Position numbers and translations under genes: made by a program
Part shown: piece after piece, positions 53,582 to 62,675 of the stretch
Numbering within the stretch: the stretch's first letter is position 1
How the letters are laid out: each line of letters begins with the position of its first letter
The notes under the pieces: model-generated
What the model was told of the DNA's origin: nothing
Database searches by the model: none
The model's input: only the letters and a program-made list of their open reading frames with translations
NCBI RefSeq assembly: GCF_900108245.1
Contig: NZ_FNUY01000018.1
Location: 1-64,000, forward strand
Direction of reading: 5' to 3'
DNA from: Allobosea lathyri
GTDB lineage: Bacteria; Pseudomonadota; Alphaproteobacteria; Rhizobiales; Beijerinckiaceae
Length of the DNA stretch: 64,000 nucleotides

Positions 53582-55093
53582 ATGAGACGCCTGTGCACAG
53601 CGTTGGTTGCCATATCGACCATGGCGTTGGCGATCGCCTCCGCCCAAGCCACGACCCTGCGCGTCGGCACGCAGGACGACCCCGATGCGCTCGACCCCGC
53701 CTTGAGCGGCACCTATGCCGGGCGCTTCATCTTCGCCTCGCTTTGCGACAAGCTCGTGGACATATCGCCCGACCTGAAGATCGTGCCGCAGCTCGCCGAA
53801 AGCTGGGAATGGGCGCCCGATGGCAAGGCGATCACCTTCACCCTGCGCAAGAACGTGACCTTCCACGACGGCACCGCCTTCGATGCCGCTGCCGTGAAGT
53901 TCAACATCGAACGCATGAAGACGATGCCCGACTCCAAGCGCAAGGCGGAGCTCGCGCCGGTCGCGACCGTGGAGGCGCTCGCCGCCGACAAGGTCAAGTT
54001 CAACCTGTCGGAGCCCTTCGTACCTCTGCTGGCCAATCTCAGCGACCGCGCCGGCATGATGGTCTCGCCCAAGGCCGCGACGGAAAAGGCCGGCGAGTTC
54101 GCCGCGAGCCCGGTCTGCGCCGGTCCCTATCAGTTCGTCGAGCGCAAATCCCGCGACCTCATCCGCGTGAAGAAGTTCCCGGGCTACTGGAACGCCGGCC
54201 AGATCGGCTATGACGAGGTGGTGTATTATTACGTGCCGGACTCAACTGTCCGGCTTTCGCGCGTGCGCGCCGGCGATCTCGACATCGCCGAGCGTATCGC
54301 GCCGACCGACCTCAAGAAAGTACGAGACGATGCCAACCTCGCTTTGCATTCGGGCCAGGGCCTCGCCGTCTCGCATCTGATGTTCAATGTCGGGGCCGGC
54401 GCCAAGGCCGATACGCCGCTGGGCAAGAATGCGACCCTGCGGCAGGCCTTCGAACTCGCGATCGACCGCAACGTCATCAATCGCGTCGCCTTCAACGGCG
54501 AGTTCCTGGCCGACAACCAGATGATCTCGCCCTCGAGCCCGTTCTACAGCCAGGCCAACAAGGCCCCGGCACGCGACGTCGCCAAGGCCAAGGCGCTGAT
54601 CGCTGCGGCCGGGATGACGCGCGTACCCGTCGAGCTGACCTATGAGAATGCACTCGCCGACGGCCGCGTCGCCCAGATCGTGCAGTCGATGGCCGGCGAG
54701 GCGGGTTTCGACGTGAAGCTGCTGCCGCTCGAGACGGCGTCTGCGATCGAGCGTTACCTCAACGGCAATTTCGAAGCCTATATCGGCAATTGGAGCGGGC
54801 GCGCCGACCCTGATCCGACGCTGATCTCGTTCTTCAGCTGCACGGGGTCGCAGAACGTCAACAAATACTGCAACAAGGATCTCGACGCGATCCTCACCGA
54901 AGCGCGTGGCGAGGCCGATGAGGCCAAGCGCAAGGCGCTCTACGCCAAGGCGACGGGCATCTATCTCAGCGCACTCTCCTCGATCCCGCTCTACCACCCG
55001 AACTGGTTCTTCGCCGGCCGCAAGGCGGTCGCGGGCGTCGAGATGTATCCCGATGGCCTGCTGCGCCTGAACGGCCTCAAGCCCGCCAACTGA
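53582..55093 (+). CDS. Peptide-type ABC transporter substrate-binding protein (family 5)
   Basis: GGAGGGG 7 nt before the ATG supports the start at 53582. The 503-residue protein has a signal peptide (RRLCTALVAISTMALAIASA, ending AQA) and family 5 features: TQDDPDALDPALSGTYAGRF, PQLAESWEWAPDGKAITFTL, LRKNVTFHDG and the C-terminal LSSIPLYHPNWFF. It captures the imported compound in the periplasm. It is divergent from the ROK-nagB-GGT unit and heads the permease operon. Confidence 0.93.
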   Translation: MRRLCTALVAISTMALAIASAQATTLRVGTQDDPDALDPALSGTYAGRFIFASLCDKLVDISPDLKIVPQLAESWEWAPDGKAITFTLRKNVTFHDGTAFDAAAVKFNIERMKTMPDSKRKAELAPVATVEALAADKVKFNLSEPFVPLLANLSDRAGMMVSPKAATEKAGEFAASPVCAGPYQFVERKSRDLIRVKKFPGYWNAGQIGYDEVVYYYVPDSTVRLSRVRAGDLDIAERIAPTDLKKVRDDANLALHSGQGLAVSHLMFNVGAGAKADTPLGKNATLRQAFELAIDRNVINRVAFNGEFLADNQMISPSSPFYSQANKAPARDVAKAKALIAAAGMTRVPVELTYENALADGRVAQIVQSMAGEAGFDVKLLPLETASAIERYLNGNFEAYIGNWSGRADPDPTLISFFSCTGSQNVNKYCNKDLDAILTEARGEADEAKRKALYAKATGIYLSALSSIPLYHPNWFFAGRKAVAGVEMYPDGLLRLNGLKPAN

Positions 55094-55155
55094 CTGCCCA
55101 CGCGCGCGATGTCCCCCCGGCCATCGCGCGCTTTGAATGGAGCAAGACTGTCATC

Positions 55156-56097
55156 ATGACGGCCTTTCTGCTGCGACGCCTCGGCGTCGCGCTGCCAACC
55201 CTGCTGCTCGTGTCGATGATGGTCTTCGGGCTTCAGAAGCTCCTGCCCGGAGACCCGGCGCTGGCGCTGGCAGGCGAAGAACGCAATCCTGAAGTCATCG
55301 AGTATCTGCGCGAGAAGTATCGCTTCAACGATCCCGTTCCTGTGCAATATGCCGCCTGGTTCTCGGGGCTCGTGAGGGGTGATTTCGGTACGTCGGTGCG
55401 GACGCGCCTGCCGATCGGCACGATGCTGGCGGAAAAACTCCCGGTCACGATCGAGCTCGCGATCCTGTCCATGCTGATCGCGCTACTCATCGGACTACCG
55501 GTCGGAGTGCTCGCCGCGCTGCGCCGTGGTTCGGCGCTCGATTACGGCGCCAGCCTGTTCGGGTTGGCTGGGCTGTCGATCCCGAATTTCTGGCTCGGCA
55601 TCATGCTGATCCTGCTGTTCTCGGTGAATCTCGGCTGGTTGCCGGCGGGCGGCTATGTCCCGCTCTCGGAAAGCATCTGGGGCAATCTGCGGGGCATGCT
55701 GATGCCGGCTCTGGTGCTGGGCACCGGAACAGCAGCCATCATCATGCGCCATACGCGAAGCGCGATGATCGGCGCCATGAAGCAGGATTATGTCCGCACA
55801 GCCCGCGCCAAGGGCGTGCGCGAGCGGCTTATCGTGCTCAAGCACGCGCTACCCAACGCCCTGACCCCCGTGGTGACGCTTGGCACGCTGCAGTTCGGCG
55901 AACTTCTCGCCGGCGCGGTGCTGACCGAACAGGTGTTCTCGATCCCGGGCTTCGGCAAGATGATCGTCGATGGCGTCTTCAGCAGGGACTATGCGGTGGT
56001 GCAGGCCGTGGTGCTGTGCACGGCGGCCGTCTTCCTGTTGATGAGCCTGCTTGCCGACATCGCCTATGTCCTGCTGAATCCGAGGCTCCGGACGTGA
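55156..56097 (+). CDS. Peptide-type ABC transporter permease (DppB-like)
   Basis: The 313-residue inner-membrane protein has the DppB N-terminus (LGVALPTLLLVSMMVFGLQK, LLPGDPALALAG) and the loop DYVRTARAKGVRERLIVLKH. Six membrane segments are predicted. Its stop codon overlaps the GTG start of the next permease. Confidence 0.94.
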   Translation: MTAFLLRRLGVALPTLLLVSMMVFGLQKLLPGDPALALAGEERNPEVIEYLREKYRFNDPVPVQYAAWFSGLVRGDFGTSVRTRLPIGTMLAEKLPVTIELAILSMLIALLIGLPVGVLAALRRGSALDYGASLFGLAGLSIPNFWLGIMLILLFSVNLGWLPAGGYVPLSESIWGNLRGMLMPALVLGTGTAAIIMRHTRSAMIGAMKQDYVRTARAKGVRERLIVLKHALPNALTPVVTLGTLQFGELLAGAVLTEQVFSIPGFGKMIVDGVFSRDYAVVQAVVLCTAAVFLLMSLLADIAYVLLNPRLRT

Positions 56098-56966
56098 CCT
56101 TGCCCGCAACCACACCCGTCGCCGCGGCCACGCGTGCACCGGCGCGCTCGGAATTCCGCCGCCTGCTGGGCGAGCCCTCCGCCGCGATCGGCGCGGCGAT
56201 CGTGACCTTCTTCATCGCGATCGCCTTCCTCGCGCCCTGGATCGCGCCCTATGATCCCAATGCGCCCGACTGGATGGCCATTCGCCAGGCGCCGGATCTC
56301 GCGCACTGGTTCGGCACCGACGATCTCGGCCGCGATGTGCTCTCGCGCGTCATCTTCGGAACGCGGGCCTCGCTGATGGCCGGCATCGTATCGGTTGCGG
56401 TCGCCGTGCTGGTCGGCGTGCCCTTCGGGCTGATCGCCGGCTATTTCGGCGGCCTGGCCGATATCGCGATCTCCCGGATGGCGGATGCATTGCTGGCCTG
56501 CCCCTTTCTGGTGCTGGCCATCGCCCTGGCGGCTTTTCTCGGCCCCAGCCTGGAAAACGCGATGATCGCCATCGGCATCTCGGCGATGCCGATCTTCGTC
56601 CGGGTCGCCCGTGCGCAGACGCTGATCGTCTGCACCGAGGACTACATCGCCGCCGCGCGCTCGCAGGGCATCGGCCATGTCGCGATGCTGACCGGCCAGA
56701 TCCTGCCCAATGTGCTGGCCCCGATCGTCGTGCAGGCGACGCTGACGATGGCGATCGCCGTTCTCGCCGAAGCAAGCCTGGCCTTTCTCGGCCTGGGCCA
56801 GCTGCCGCCCGCGCCATCCTGGGGCAGCATGCTCGATGTCGCCCGCCAATTCCTGGGCGAAGCGCCGTGGATGGCGTTGTGGCCGGGCTTTGCGATCATC
56901 ACGGTGGTGATCGGTTTCAACCTGTTGGGCGACGGATTGAATGATGCGCTGAACCCGCGCGACTGA
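56094..56966 (+). CDS. Peptide-type ABC transporter permease (DppC-like)
   Basis: The start is GTG at 56094, overlapping the upstream stop (GTGA). The 290-residue protein shows the DppC pattern: AIVTFFIAIAFLAPWIAPYD, WFGTDDLGRDVLSRVIFGTR and the loop DYIAAARSQGIGHVAMLTGQ. With the upstream permease, the binding protein and the double ATPase on the opposite strand it forms a complete importer. Confidence 0.93.
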   Translation: MTLPATTPVAAATRAPARSEFRRLLGEPSAAIGAAIVTFFIAIAFLAPWIAPYDPNAPDWMAIRQAPDLAHWFGTDDLGRDVLSRVIFGTRASLMAGIVSVAVAVLVGVPFGLIAGYFGGLADIAISRMADALLACPFLVLAIALAAFLGPSLENAMIAIGISAMPIFVRVARAQTLIVCTEDYIAAARSQGIGHVAMLTGQILPNVLAPIVVQATLTMAIAVLAEASLAFLGLGQLPPAPSWGSMLDVARQFLGEAPWMALWPGFAIITVVIGFNLLGDGLNDALNPRD

Positions 56967-57073
56967 GGATTGCTCTGGACTGAAGCCTCAGTGCGGACGC
57001 CGTCGCACCGCCCCTCTTGAGATCAAGCCGGAAGTGACGCCTGATATCCGCGGCAACAGATCAAGGCAGGGCC

Positions 57074-58105
57074 ATGCGCACATCCAAAATCGTTCACATC
57101 GTGGCCTGCCATTGCGAGGGTGAGGTCGGCGATGTCATCGTCGGCGGCGTGCTGCCGCCCCCGGGCAGCACGTTATGGGAGCAGTCGCGCTTCATCGCCA
57201 ACGACAAGACGCTGCGCGATTTCGTCCTGAACGAACCGCGCGGCGGCGTCTTCCGGCATGTCAACCTGCTGGTGCCGCCCAAGGACCCGCGCGCGCAGGT
57301 GGGGTGGATCGTCATGGAGCCGGAGGATACGCCTCCGATGTCGGGGTCGAACTCGATCTGCGTTTCGACCGTGCTGCTGGACACCGGTATCATACCCATG
57401 TCGGAGCCGGAGACGCGGCTGGTGCTGGAAGCGCCCGGTGGGCTCATCGACGTCGTCGCGCATTGCAGGAACGGCAAGGCCGAGCGCATCACGGTGCGCA
57501 ACCTGCCCTCCTTCGCCGACCGTCTCGACGCCGTGATCGAGGTCGCAGGCATCGGTACGCTGAGCGTCGACACCGCCTATGGCGGCGACAGCTTCGTCGT
57601 CGTCGATGGCAGCGCGCTCGGTCTTGCCGTGGCCGCCGACGAGGCCCGGGACATCGCCGAGCTCGGCATCAAGATCGTTAGCGCCGCCAACGAACAGATC
57701 GGCTTCCGGCATCCGGAGAATCCCGACTGGGCCCATATCTCCTTCTGCCAGGTCACGATGCCCGTCACATTCGAGGAGGGCGTCGCAACAGGCCGCAGCG
57801 CGGTCGCGATCGCGCCGGGCAAGATCGACAGGTCGCCCTGCGGCACCGGTTGTTCCGCACGGATGGCGCTTCTGCATGCCCGCGGCCAGCTGCGGGTCGG
57901 CGACAGCTTCATCGGCCGCTCGATCATCGGCACCCGCTTCGACTGTCGGATCGAGGCCGAGACGCAGGTCGGAGGCAGGCCGGCGATCATCCCGTCGATC
58001 TCGGGACGGGCCTGGATCACCGGAACACGGCAGGACATGCTCGATCCCAGCGATCCATTTCCGGGCGGCTACAAACTCTCGGATACCTGGCCGCGCCTCG
58101 GCTGA
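57074..58105 (+). CDS. Proline racemase family protein (Ser/Cys variant)
   Basis: The 343-residue protein belongs to the proline racemase superfamily. The second catalytic position is kept as Cys256 in DRSPCGTG. The first, normally Cys in MCGHG, is Ser90 in PMSGSNS. Members include proline racemase, 4-hydroxyproline 2-epimerase and trans-3-hydroxyproline dehydratase, which differ in these two residues; Ser/Cys versions have been tied to hydroxyproline epimerase or weak dehydratase activity. It follows the importer by about 107 bp and may use a compound brought in by it. Confidence 0.92.
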   Translation: MRTSKIVHIVACHCEGEVGDVIVGGVLPPPGSTLWEQSRFIANDKTLRDFVLNEPRGGVFRHVNLLVPPKDPRAQVGWIVMEPEDTPPMSGSNSICVSTVLLDTGIIPMSEPETRLVLEAPGGLIDVVAHCRNGKAERITVRNLPSFADRLDAVIEVAGIGTLSVDTAYGGDSFVVVDGSALGLAVAADEARDIAELGIKIVSAANEQIGFRHPENPDWAHISFCQVTMPVTFEEGVATGRSAVAIAPGKIDRSPCGTGCSARMALLHARGQLRVGDSFIGRSIIGTRFDCRIEAETQVGGRPAIIPSISGRAWITGTRQDMLDPSDPFPGGYKLSDTWPRLG

Positions 58106-58110
58106 TCGAG

Positions 58111-58572
58111 CTAGACGTCGGCTGCGATGGCCGCATAGAGCTGGTCGGCGGTCGCGGCAGCGCGGATGCCATACAGCACGGTCTGGGAGCGCAGATGACG
58201 CGCGGCGCAGGCGAGCATGTTGAGATGATCCCGGCCGGGGTTGCCCGGCGTCAGCAGCACGATGACGATATCGACAGGCATGCCATCGATCGATTCGAAA
58301 TCGACCGGTTTGCCGAGCCGCGCGAGCAAGCCGAACGGTTTCGCCAGCCCCGGCACGGGCGCATGGGGGATCGCGACGCCCTCGCCCACTCCGGTCGAGC
58401 CCAGATTTTCCCGCCGCAGGAGCGCATCGAGAATGACGCTCGCCGGGATCGACAGCGCTGCCTCAGCTTTCTTCGCGATGATCTGGAGAGCCCTCGCCTT
58501 GGTCGGCGCGGGGAGGTCGAGGATGACGTTGTCCGGTCGGATGAAATCCGACGCCTTCATGGTCGTATTCAC
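58111..58572 (-). CDS. ptsN: PTS IIA-like nitrogen-regulatory protein (PtsN)
   Basis: I choose GTG 58572 because AGGA lies 6 nt upstream; ATG 58560 (MKASDFIRPD) is the alternative. The 153-residue protein has the IIA-Ntr fold with the phosphoryl-accepting His in GVAIPHAPVPG (His70). PtsN proteins relay phosphate from EI-Ntr/NPr and in other bacteria bind KdpD to tune potassium uptake. It lies 62 bp downstream of kdpE on the same strand, which fits that role. It may be a second ptsN copy. Confidence 0.9.
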   Translation of the reverse strand: MNTTMKASDFIRPDNVILDLPAPTKARALQIIAKKAEAALSIPASVILDALLRRENLGSTGVGEGVAIPHAPVPGLAKPFGLLARLGKPVDFESIDGMPVDIVIVLLTPGNPGRDHLNMLACAARHLRSQTVLYGIRAAATADQLYAAIAADV

Positions 58573-58634
58573 GTGAATTCCTGTGTTGAATCCCGGTCTT
58601 GCGAAACTGTCGCCGTGCCTTGCCGTGCAAGCGC

Positions 58635-59327
58635 TCACTCGACCTCGCGAAGCCGATAGCCGACCCCGGTTTCTGTGGTGATGTATTGCGGCTCATCGGG
58701 CGTCCGCTCGATCTTCTGGCGGAGCTGGCGGACATAGACGCGCAGATACTGAACGTCGGTCGCGCCGCCCCAGACCTGGTTCAGCAGATGCTGATGGGTC
58801 AGGACCTTCCCGGCATGCTGCACGAGGACGCGGAGGATGTCGTATTCCTTGGGAGACAGCTTGATCTCCTTGTCGCCGAGCTTGACGATCCGCTTCACCA
58901 GATCGACCGACAGCTCACCTGTCTGGAAGATCGGCTTTTCGCCCTGCTGCTGCAGCCTGTGACGCAGCGCGACACGGATGCGTGCGGCCAGTTCCTTCAT
59001 GCCGAAGGGCTTCGTCACATAGTCATCGGCGCCAAGCTCGAGCGCCTTGACGATGCCGGCTTCATCGGTCCGGCTGGACAGGATCAGGATCGGCAGATCC
59101 AGAAGCTCGTCGCGCCATTTTCTGAGAAGATCATGGCCGGGCATGTCGGGCAGCCCGAGGTCGAGCAGGATGAGATCGGGCTTGTCCTCCTTGACGCGCT
59201 CGATCGCGTCCCTGGCGTTGGCGGCCTCGGTGGTCGCATAACCTTCAGTGCCGAGCCCGACACGGAGGAGTTTGCGGATCGGCGGCTCATCATCGACGAT
59301 GAGGACTTTCACGGTGGATATCGTCAT
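58635..59327 (-). CDS. kdpE: Potassium-response regulator KdpE
   Basis: The 230-residue response regulator has a receiver domain with D12-D13 (VDDEPP), the phospho-acceptor Asp56 (LILLDLGLP) and K in the VTKPF motif. An OmpR-type winged HTH follows (LSPKEYDILRVLVQHAGKVL). It overlaps the kdpD stop by 4 nt and activates kdp transcription on low potassium or osmotic stress. Confidence 0.96.
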   Translation of the reverse strand: MTISTVKVLIVDDEPPIRKLLRVGLGTEGYATTEAANARDAIERVKEDKPDLILLDLGLPDMPGHDLLRKWRDELLDLPILILSSRTDEAGIVKALELGADDYVTKPFGMKELAARIRVALRHRLQQQGEKPIFQTGELSVDLVKRIVKLGDKEIKLSPKEYDILRVLVQHAGKVLTHQHLLNQVWGGATDVQYLRVYVRQLRQKIERTPDEPQYITTETGVGYRLREVE

Positions 59328-62026
59328 GTCAGGCCTTCCAGATTATGCGCATCGAGGGGGACCGGCATCGTGATCGTGAAGACCGCTCCGGAGCGGTCGG
59401 TCCTGTTGGCTGCGGCGATCGTGCCCCCCATCGCCTCGATGAAACCCCGGCAGATCGAGAGACCGAGCCCCGTGCCGGCGCGGACATGGTCGCCCTTGCG
59501 GACCCTGTAGAAGCTGTCGAAGACACGCTCGAGATCGCCCGGCGGGATGCCGGGCCCCTCATCCATGACCTGAAGGATCACCGAGCCGTTATCGGCCCAA
59601 CCCTGGATGCGAATGGTCGAGTCCACCGGCGCGTATTTCGCGGCGTTGTCGATGAGGTTGAACAGCACCTGCTCGAACAAGACGGGATCGAGCTTGAGCA
59701 TCGGCAGATCCGAGGCAAGGCCGGTCTCTGTCTTGTGCTGCGCCGTGATCTTGGCGGCGCGCCGCAAGGCGGAACCGACAACGTCGCTCGCATAATGCAG
59801 GGCGTAGTTCGGCTCCATCGCGCCGGACTCGATCCTGGTCATGTCGAGCAGATTGGCGATGAAGCGATGAAGCCGTTCCGACTCGTCGATGATCGTCGAG
59901 AGCAGTTCGGCGCGATCCTCTTCCGGTATCGAGATCGGATAATCGCGCAGCGCCCCCGCAGCTCCCAGAATGGCGGCGAGCGGCGTCTTCAGGTCATGCG
60001 AGATCGAGGTCAGCAACGCCGAGCGAAGCCTGTCGGCTTCGGCGGCCAGCTTCGCCCGGTCGACATCGGCCACGAGCTGAATGCGCTCGATGGCAACGGC
60101 TGCCTGGTCGGCCAGCGCGTCGAAAAGGCGTTGCTGCTCGGGCGTCAGCAGCGGTCCCTGCTTGTCGTTGTCGAGGCCGACCACGCCGACCGCGGTCCGT
60201 CCGGTTCGCAGCGGCAGATAAAGCCGCTTGGCGCCCGGCAGCGTGTCGGCGCCGCGACCGGCGGGCCGGTCGTGCTCCCATGCCCAGCGGGCGGCCGCGA
60301 TATCGGCGTCGACCAGGGTGTCGTCGGGAGGATATCCGGCCCTGACGGCGATCGAGTCGCTCTCGGGCAGCAGCAGCACGACCCTGACCCTGAGCATGGA
60401 GGCGATCTGATAAGCCGTGGCCCATAACACGTCGTCGAGCGTGCCGGTGCCTGCGAGCTTTTTGGAGAACAGATAGAGGTCTTCGGTGGTGCGGGCTCGC
60501 TGATGCGCGGCGGCGGCCTGCCTCTGGACGCGGGCGGTCAGGTTGCTTGCGATCACGGCCACGCCGAGAAAGAAGCCGAGAGCGATGACGCTTTCAGGGT
60601 CGGCGATGGTCAGCGTGTAGAGCGGTGGAAGGAAGAAGAAATTGAAGGCGAATGCGCTGAGGACCGACGCGAACAGCGCGGGCCACAACCCCCACTGCAC
60701 TGCCGAGACCAGCACCGCCATGAGGAAAACGAGCGCGATATTGCGAACATCCAGCACCCGGAAGAGCAACGTGCCGAAACCGATGGCCACCGCGACGTGG
60801 AGGGCGCTCCAGAGATAGGGCCAGATCTGGAAACGACCCGGCTCGATAGCGGTCATCGGGCGCGAGACGCCTGGGTCCCGCTCATTGCCGGAGATGACAT
60901 GGACACTGATGTCGCCGGCATGGCGGATCAGCTCATGCGAAACCGAGCCCTCGAAGAGTTCACGCCAGCGTGGCTTGTTGGGCTTGCCGATGACGATGTG
61001 GGTGACGTTGTTTGCCGCCGCATGGCGGATGATTTCGGTGGCGACGTCCTGGCCGGGCAGCGTGATCGCCTCGCCGCCGAGTTGCTCGGCCAGGCGCAGG
61101 CTTGCGGCGATCCGGTCCTTGTCCGGTTCGGACAAACCTGCAGAGCGAGGCGTCTCGATATAAAGCGCGGCCAGCGGCGCGCGGAGACGGTCGGCCTGGC
61201 GTTTTGCATAACGGATCAGCGACGCCCCGCGCGGCTGTTCGTCGATGCAGACCAGCACACGATCGCCCGCCGCCCAGGGGCCGGAAATGGCGTGCGCCTG
61301 CATATGGCTCAGGAGCTGATCGTCGACGCGCTGGGCCGTGCGACGCAGCGCCAGCTCGCGCAGCGCCGTCAGATTGCCGGGCGAGAAGTAGTTCTCGACC
61401 GCTCGCGTCGCGGTCGTCGGCAGATAGACCTTGCCCTCGTGCAGGCGCTTGATCAGGTCGTCGGGCGTCAGGTCGATGATCTCGACATCGTCGGCGCGGT
61501 CGATGATGGAGTCAGGCACCGTCTCGCGCACCCTGATGCGGGTGATCTGGGCGACGACGTCATTGAGGCTTTCGACATGCTGGATGTTCAGCGTCGTGTA
61601 GACGTCGATGCCACGGGAAAGCAGCTCCTGAACGTCGAGATAGCGCTTGGGATGCCGGCTGCCCGCGACATTGGTGTGCGCGAGTTCGTCGACGAGAACG
61701 AGCGCCGGGCGCCTCGACAGGATCGCGTCGAGATCCATTTCGTCGAGCAGGCGGTCCTTATATTCCAGCTTCGTGCGGGGAATGATCTCGAAGCCCTCGA
61801 CCAGGGCTTCGGTCTCCTTGCGGCCGTGGGTTTCGACCACGCCGACGACCACATCGACACCATCTGCTTTCCGGGCCCGCCCCGATGTCAGCATTTCATA
61901 GGTCTTGCCGACGCCCGGCGCCGCGCCGAGGAATATCTTCAGACGGCCCCGGCCCTCGCGCTCGGCGTTCTCGAGAAGCGCATCCGGTGACGGCCTGCCC
62001 CTGGCATCGCGGTTATCTTCGGGCAT
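59324..62026 (-). CDS. kdpD: Potassium-sensor histidine kinase KdpD
   Basis: The start at 62026 (MPEDNRDARGRPSPD) gives a 900-residue protein, the normal length. The N-terminal KdpD domain has FLGAAPGVGKTYEML and the LVDELAHTN region, then a universal-stress-like segment, four membrane helices (DUF4118), a GAF-like part and the kinase core with SISHDLKTPLAAILG (phospho-His), NLIDNAAKYAP and GTGLGLSICRGF. It phosphorylates KdpE. It is transcribed with kdpC and kdpE. Confidence 0.95.
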   Translation of the reverse strand: MPEDNRDARGRPSPDALLENAEREGRGRLKIFLGAAPGVGKTYEMLTSGRARKADGVDVVVGVVETHGRKETEALVEGFEIIPRTKLEYKDRLLDEMDLDAILSRRPALVLVDELAHTNVAGSRHPKRYLDVQELLSRGIDVYTTLNIQHVESLNDVVAQITRIRVRETVPDSIIDRADDVEIIDLTPDDLIKRLHEGKVYLPTTATRAVENYFSPGNLTALRELALRRTAQRVDDQLLSHMQAHAISGPWAAGDRVLVCIDEQPRGASLIRYAKRQADRLRAPLAALYIETPRSAGLSEPDKDRIAASLRLAEQLGGEAITLPGQDVATEIIRHAAANNVTHIVIGKPNKPRWRELFEGSVSHELIRHAGDISVHVISGNERDPGVSRPMTAIEPGRFQIWPYLWSALHVAVAIGFGTLLFRVLDVRNIALVFLMAVLVSAVQWGLWPALFASVLSAFAFNFFFLPPLYTLTIADPESVIALGFFLGVAVIASNLTARVQRQAAAAHQRARTTEDLYLFSKKLAGTGTLDDVLWATAYQIASMLRVRVVLLLPESDSIAVRAGYPPDDTLVDADIAAARWAWEHDRPAGRGADTLPGAKRLYLPLRTGRTAVGVVGLDNDKQGPLLTPEQQRLFDALADQAAVAIERIQLVADVDRAKLAAEADRLRSALLTSISHDLKTPLAAILGAAGALRDYPISIPEEDRAELLSTIIDESERLHRFIANLLDMTRIESGAMEPNYALHYASDVVGSALRRAAKITAQHKTETGLASDLPMLKLDPVLFEQVLFNLIDNAAKYAPVDSTIRIQGWADNGSVILQVMDEGPGIPPGDLERVFDSFYRVRKGDHVRAGTGLGLSICRGFIEAMGGTIAAANRTDRSGAVFTITMPVPLDAHNLEGLT

Positions 62027-62093
62027 CAGCTTGCCATCTCTCGTTTCCAGGACACGCCGGAGGCGCCATCTAGACGCCACCAGCGGCCTCTTG

Positions 62094-62663
62094 TCAGCGC
62101 GGAGTTGCGCGATCCAGAGCGAGATTCAATACGAGCACATTGACCACGGGCTCTCCGAGAAAGCCGAGCCCGCGGCCCTCGATGCTGTTGTCGACCAGCG
62201 CCTTGACCGCCACATCATCCAGGCCACGCGCCTTTGCCACGCGCGGCACCTGGAAATAAGCGGCTGCCGGCGAGATATGCGGGTCGAGGCCGCTGCCTGA
62301 TGTCGTCACGAGGTCCATCGGCACCGGAGCGTTGGGATTGCTCTCCTTCAGCGCGGCGGCATCGCCCTTGATCCGCTCGATCAGCTTCGGGTTGGTCGGC
62401 CCGAGATTGGAGCCGCCGGAGCTTGCTGCATTGTAGCCGTCGCCTGCCGCCGATGGCCGGCCATGGAAGTAGCGCTCGCTGGTGAAGGCCTGGCCGATCA
62501 GGCCCGAACCAATCACCTTTCCGGCCTTCTCGATCAGGCTGCCATTGGCCTGGCGGGGGAACAGCGCCTGGGCAATGCCGGTCATGCCAAGCGGATAGAT
62601 CAGCCCGGTGATGACGGTGAGCGCGATGATCATTATGATCGCGGGGCGGATTTGTTTCAGCAT
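62094..62663 (-). CDS. kdpC: Potassium-transporting ATPase KdpC subunit
   Basis: The 189-residue protein has one N-terminal membrane helix ([20 protein letters not shown]) and the KdpC body ([46 protein letters not shown]). It assembles with KdpA and KdpB in the inner membrane. It follows kdpB by 12 bp. Confidence 0.96.
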   Translation of the reverse strand: MLKQIRPAIIMIIALTVITGLIYPLGMTGIAQALFPRQANGSLIEKAGKVIGSGLIGQAFTSERYFHGRPSAAGDGYNAASSGGSNLGPTNPKLIERIKGDAAALKESNPNAPVPMDLVTTSGSGLDPHISPAAAYFQVPRVAKARGLDDVAVKALVDNSIEGRGLGFLGEPVVNVLVLNLALDRATPR

Positions 62664-62675
62664 GAGAGACGTCCT

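Noticed and set aside
60503-61990. 495-residue plus-strand open frame
   Set aside because: Antisense to kdpD; no recognisable domain.
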